This document shows positions 43,492 through 43,594 of a DNA stretch of 43,594 nucleotides, in pieces. The notes below the pieces were generated by a model. It did not search any database. It had not been told where the DNA came from and was given only the letters and a program-made list of their open reading frames with translations. This stretch comes from Burkholderia lata. GTDB taxonomy: Bacteria > Pseudomonadota > Gammaproteobacteria > Burkholderiales > Burkholderiaceae. The stretch is from the NCBI RefSeq assembly GCF_902499335.1, contig NZ_CABVQK010000028.1:1-43594 (forward strand). Direction: 5' to 3'. The stretch's first letter is position 1. The number at the start of each line of letters is the position of its first letter. The translations under genes were made by a program, and so were the position numbers.

Positions 43492-43594
43492 GTGTCTATG
43501 AAACTCTGGCCGGTCCACCGAACCTGTCCGGATTTTTGTGGGCGAGGCGGTTGAACAGCGCGTTATCCGCGCGCCTGCATAAATCGGTCGCCGA

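Overview
The window reads as Burkholderia-type DNA (GC-rich, Burkholderia-like codon use, a DUF2968 protein and IS families common in that genus). About 34 kb of it is a hybrid NRPS/PKS gene cluster. The cluster lies between a truncated Tn3-family transposase on the left (1-907) and a dense set of broken insertion sequences on the right (35.7-43.6 kb). No rRNA, tRNA or CRISPR array was seen.

Left arm, 1377-5751: a Kef/NhaP-type cation:proton antiporter; an alpha/beta-hydrolase-fold protein with a Cys nucleophile, best read as a CmaE/SyrC-like aminoacyl transferase; a LuxR-type acyl-homoserine-lactone receptor with no LuxI in the window; and a TauD/TfdA-type Fe(II)/2-oxoglutarate dioxygenase. 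A 12-bp-stem hairpin ends the dioxygenase gene and faces the convergent core operon.

Core operon, minus strand, 29113 down to 5843: NRPS C-A-T-C, PKS KS-AT-KR-ACP, PKS KS-KR-ACP without AT, NRPS A-T-C-T, PKS KS-ACP without AT, a CmlA-like di-iron beta-hydroxylase, a GNAT protein, a type II thioesterase and a Bcr/CflA-type MFS exporter. Genes abut or overlap by up to 32 nt. Right arm, plus strand, 29602-34837: an M3 oligopeptidase, then a three-gene cassette of a stand-alone adenylation protein with a valine-type code, a stand-alone carrier protein and a SyrB2-like halogenase with the diagnostic His-X-Ala iron site.

The parts fit a bactobolin-type pathway, the dichlorinated valine/alanine/polyketide antibiotic known from Burkholderia thailandensis (bta cluster). 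Val is loaded on the free carrier protein, chlorinated, and moved by the Cys-nucleophile transferase to the second T domain of A-T-C-T. That enzyme loads Ala itself (code DLFNNALTYK) and joins Ala to the chlorinated residue. The CmlA-like enzyme can supply the beta-hydroxyl. Three KS modules add three C2 units, fed by the single AT. The Gly-like C-A-T-C protein would add a further N-terminal residue, and the M3 peptidase may remove it. This scheme is inferred from domain logic and recalled chemistry; no search was run.

Right flank, 35710-43594: an IS3-family element with an internally deleted orfB, an IS110-group element, a DUF2968 gene with a strong terminator, a nonsense-mutated IS3 orfA remnant, an IS1111-group element with 12-bp inverted repeats, and interleaved fragments of IS30, IS481 and IS3. 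This suggests that the cluster sits in a plasmid or genomic-island setting and was acquired horizontally.
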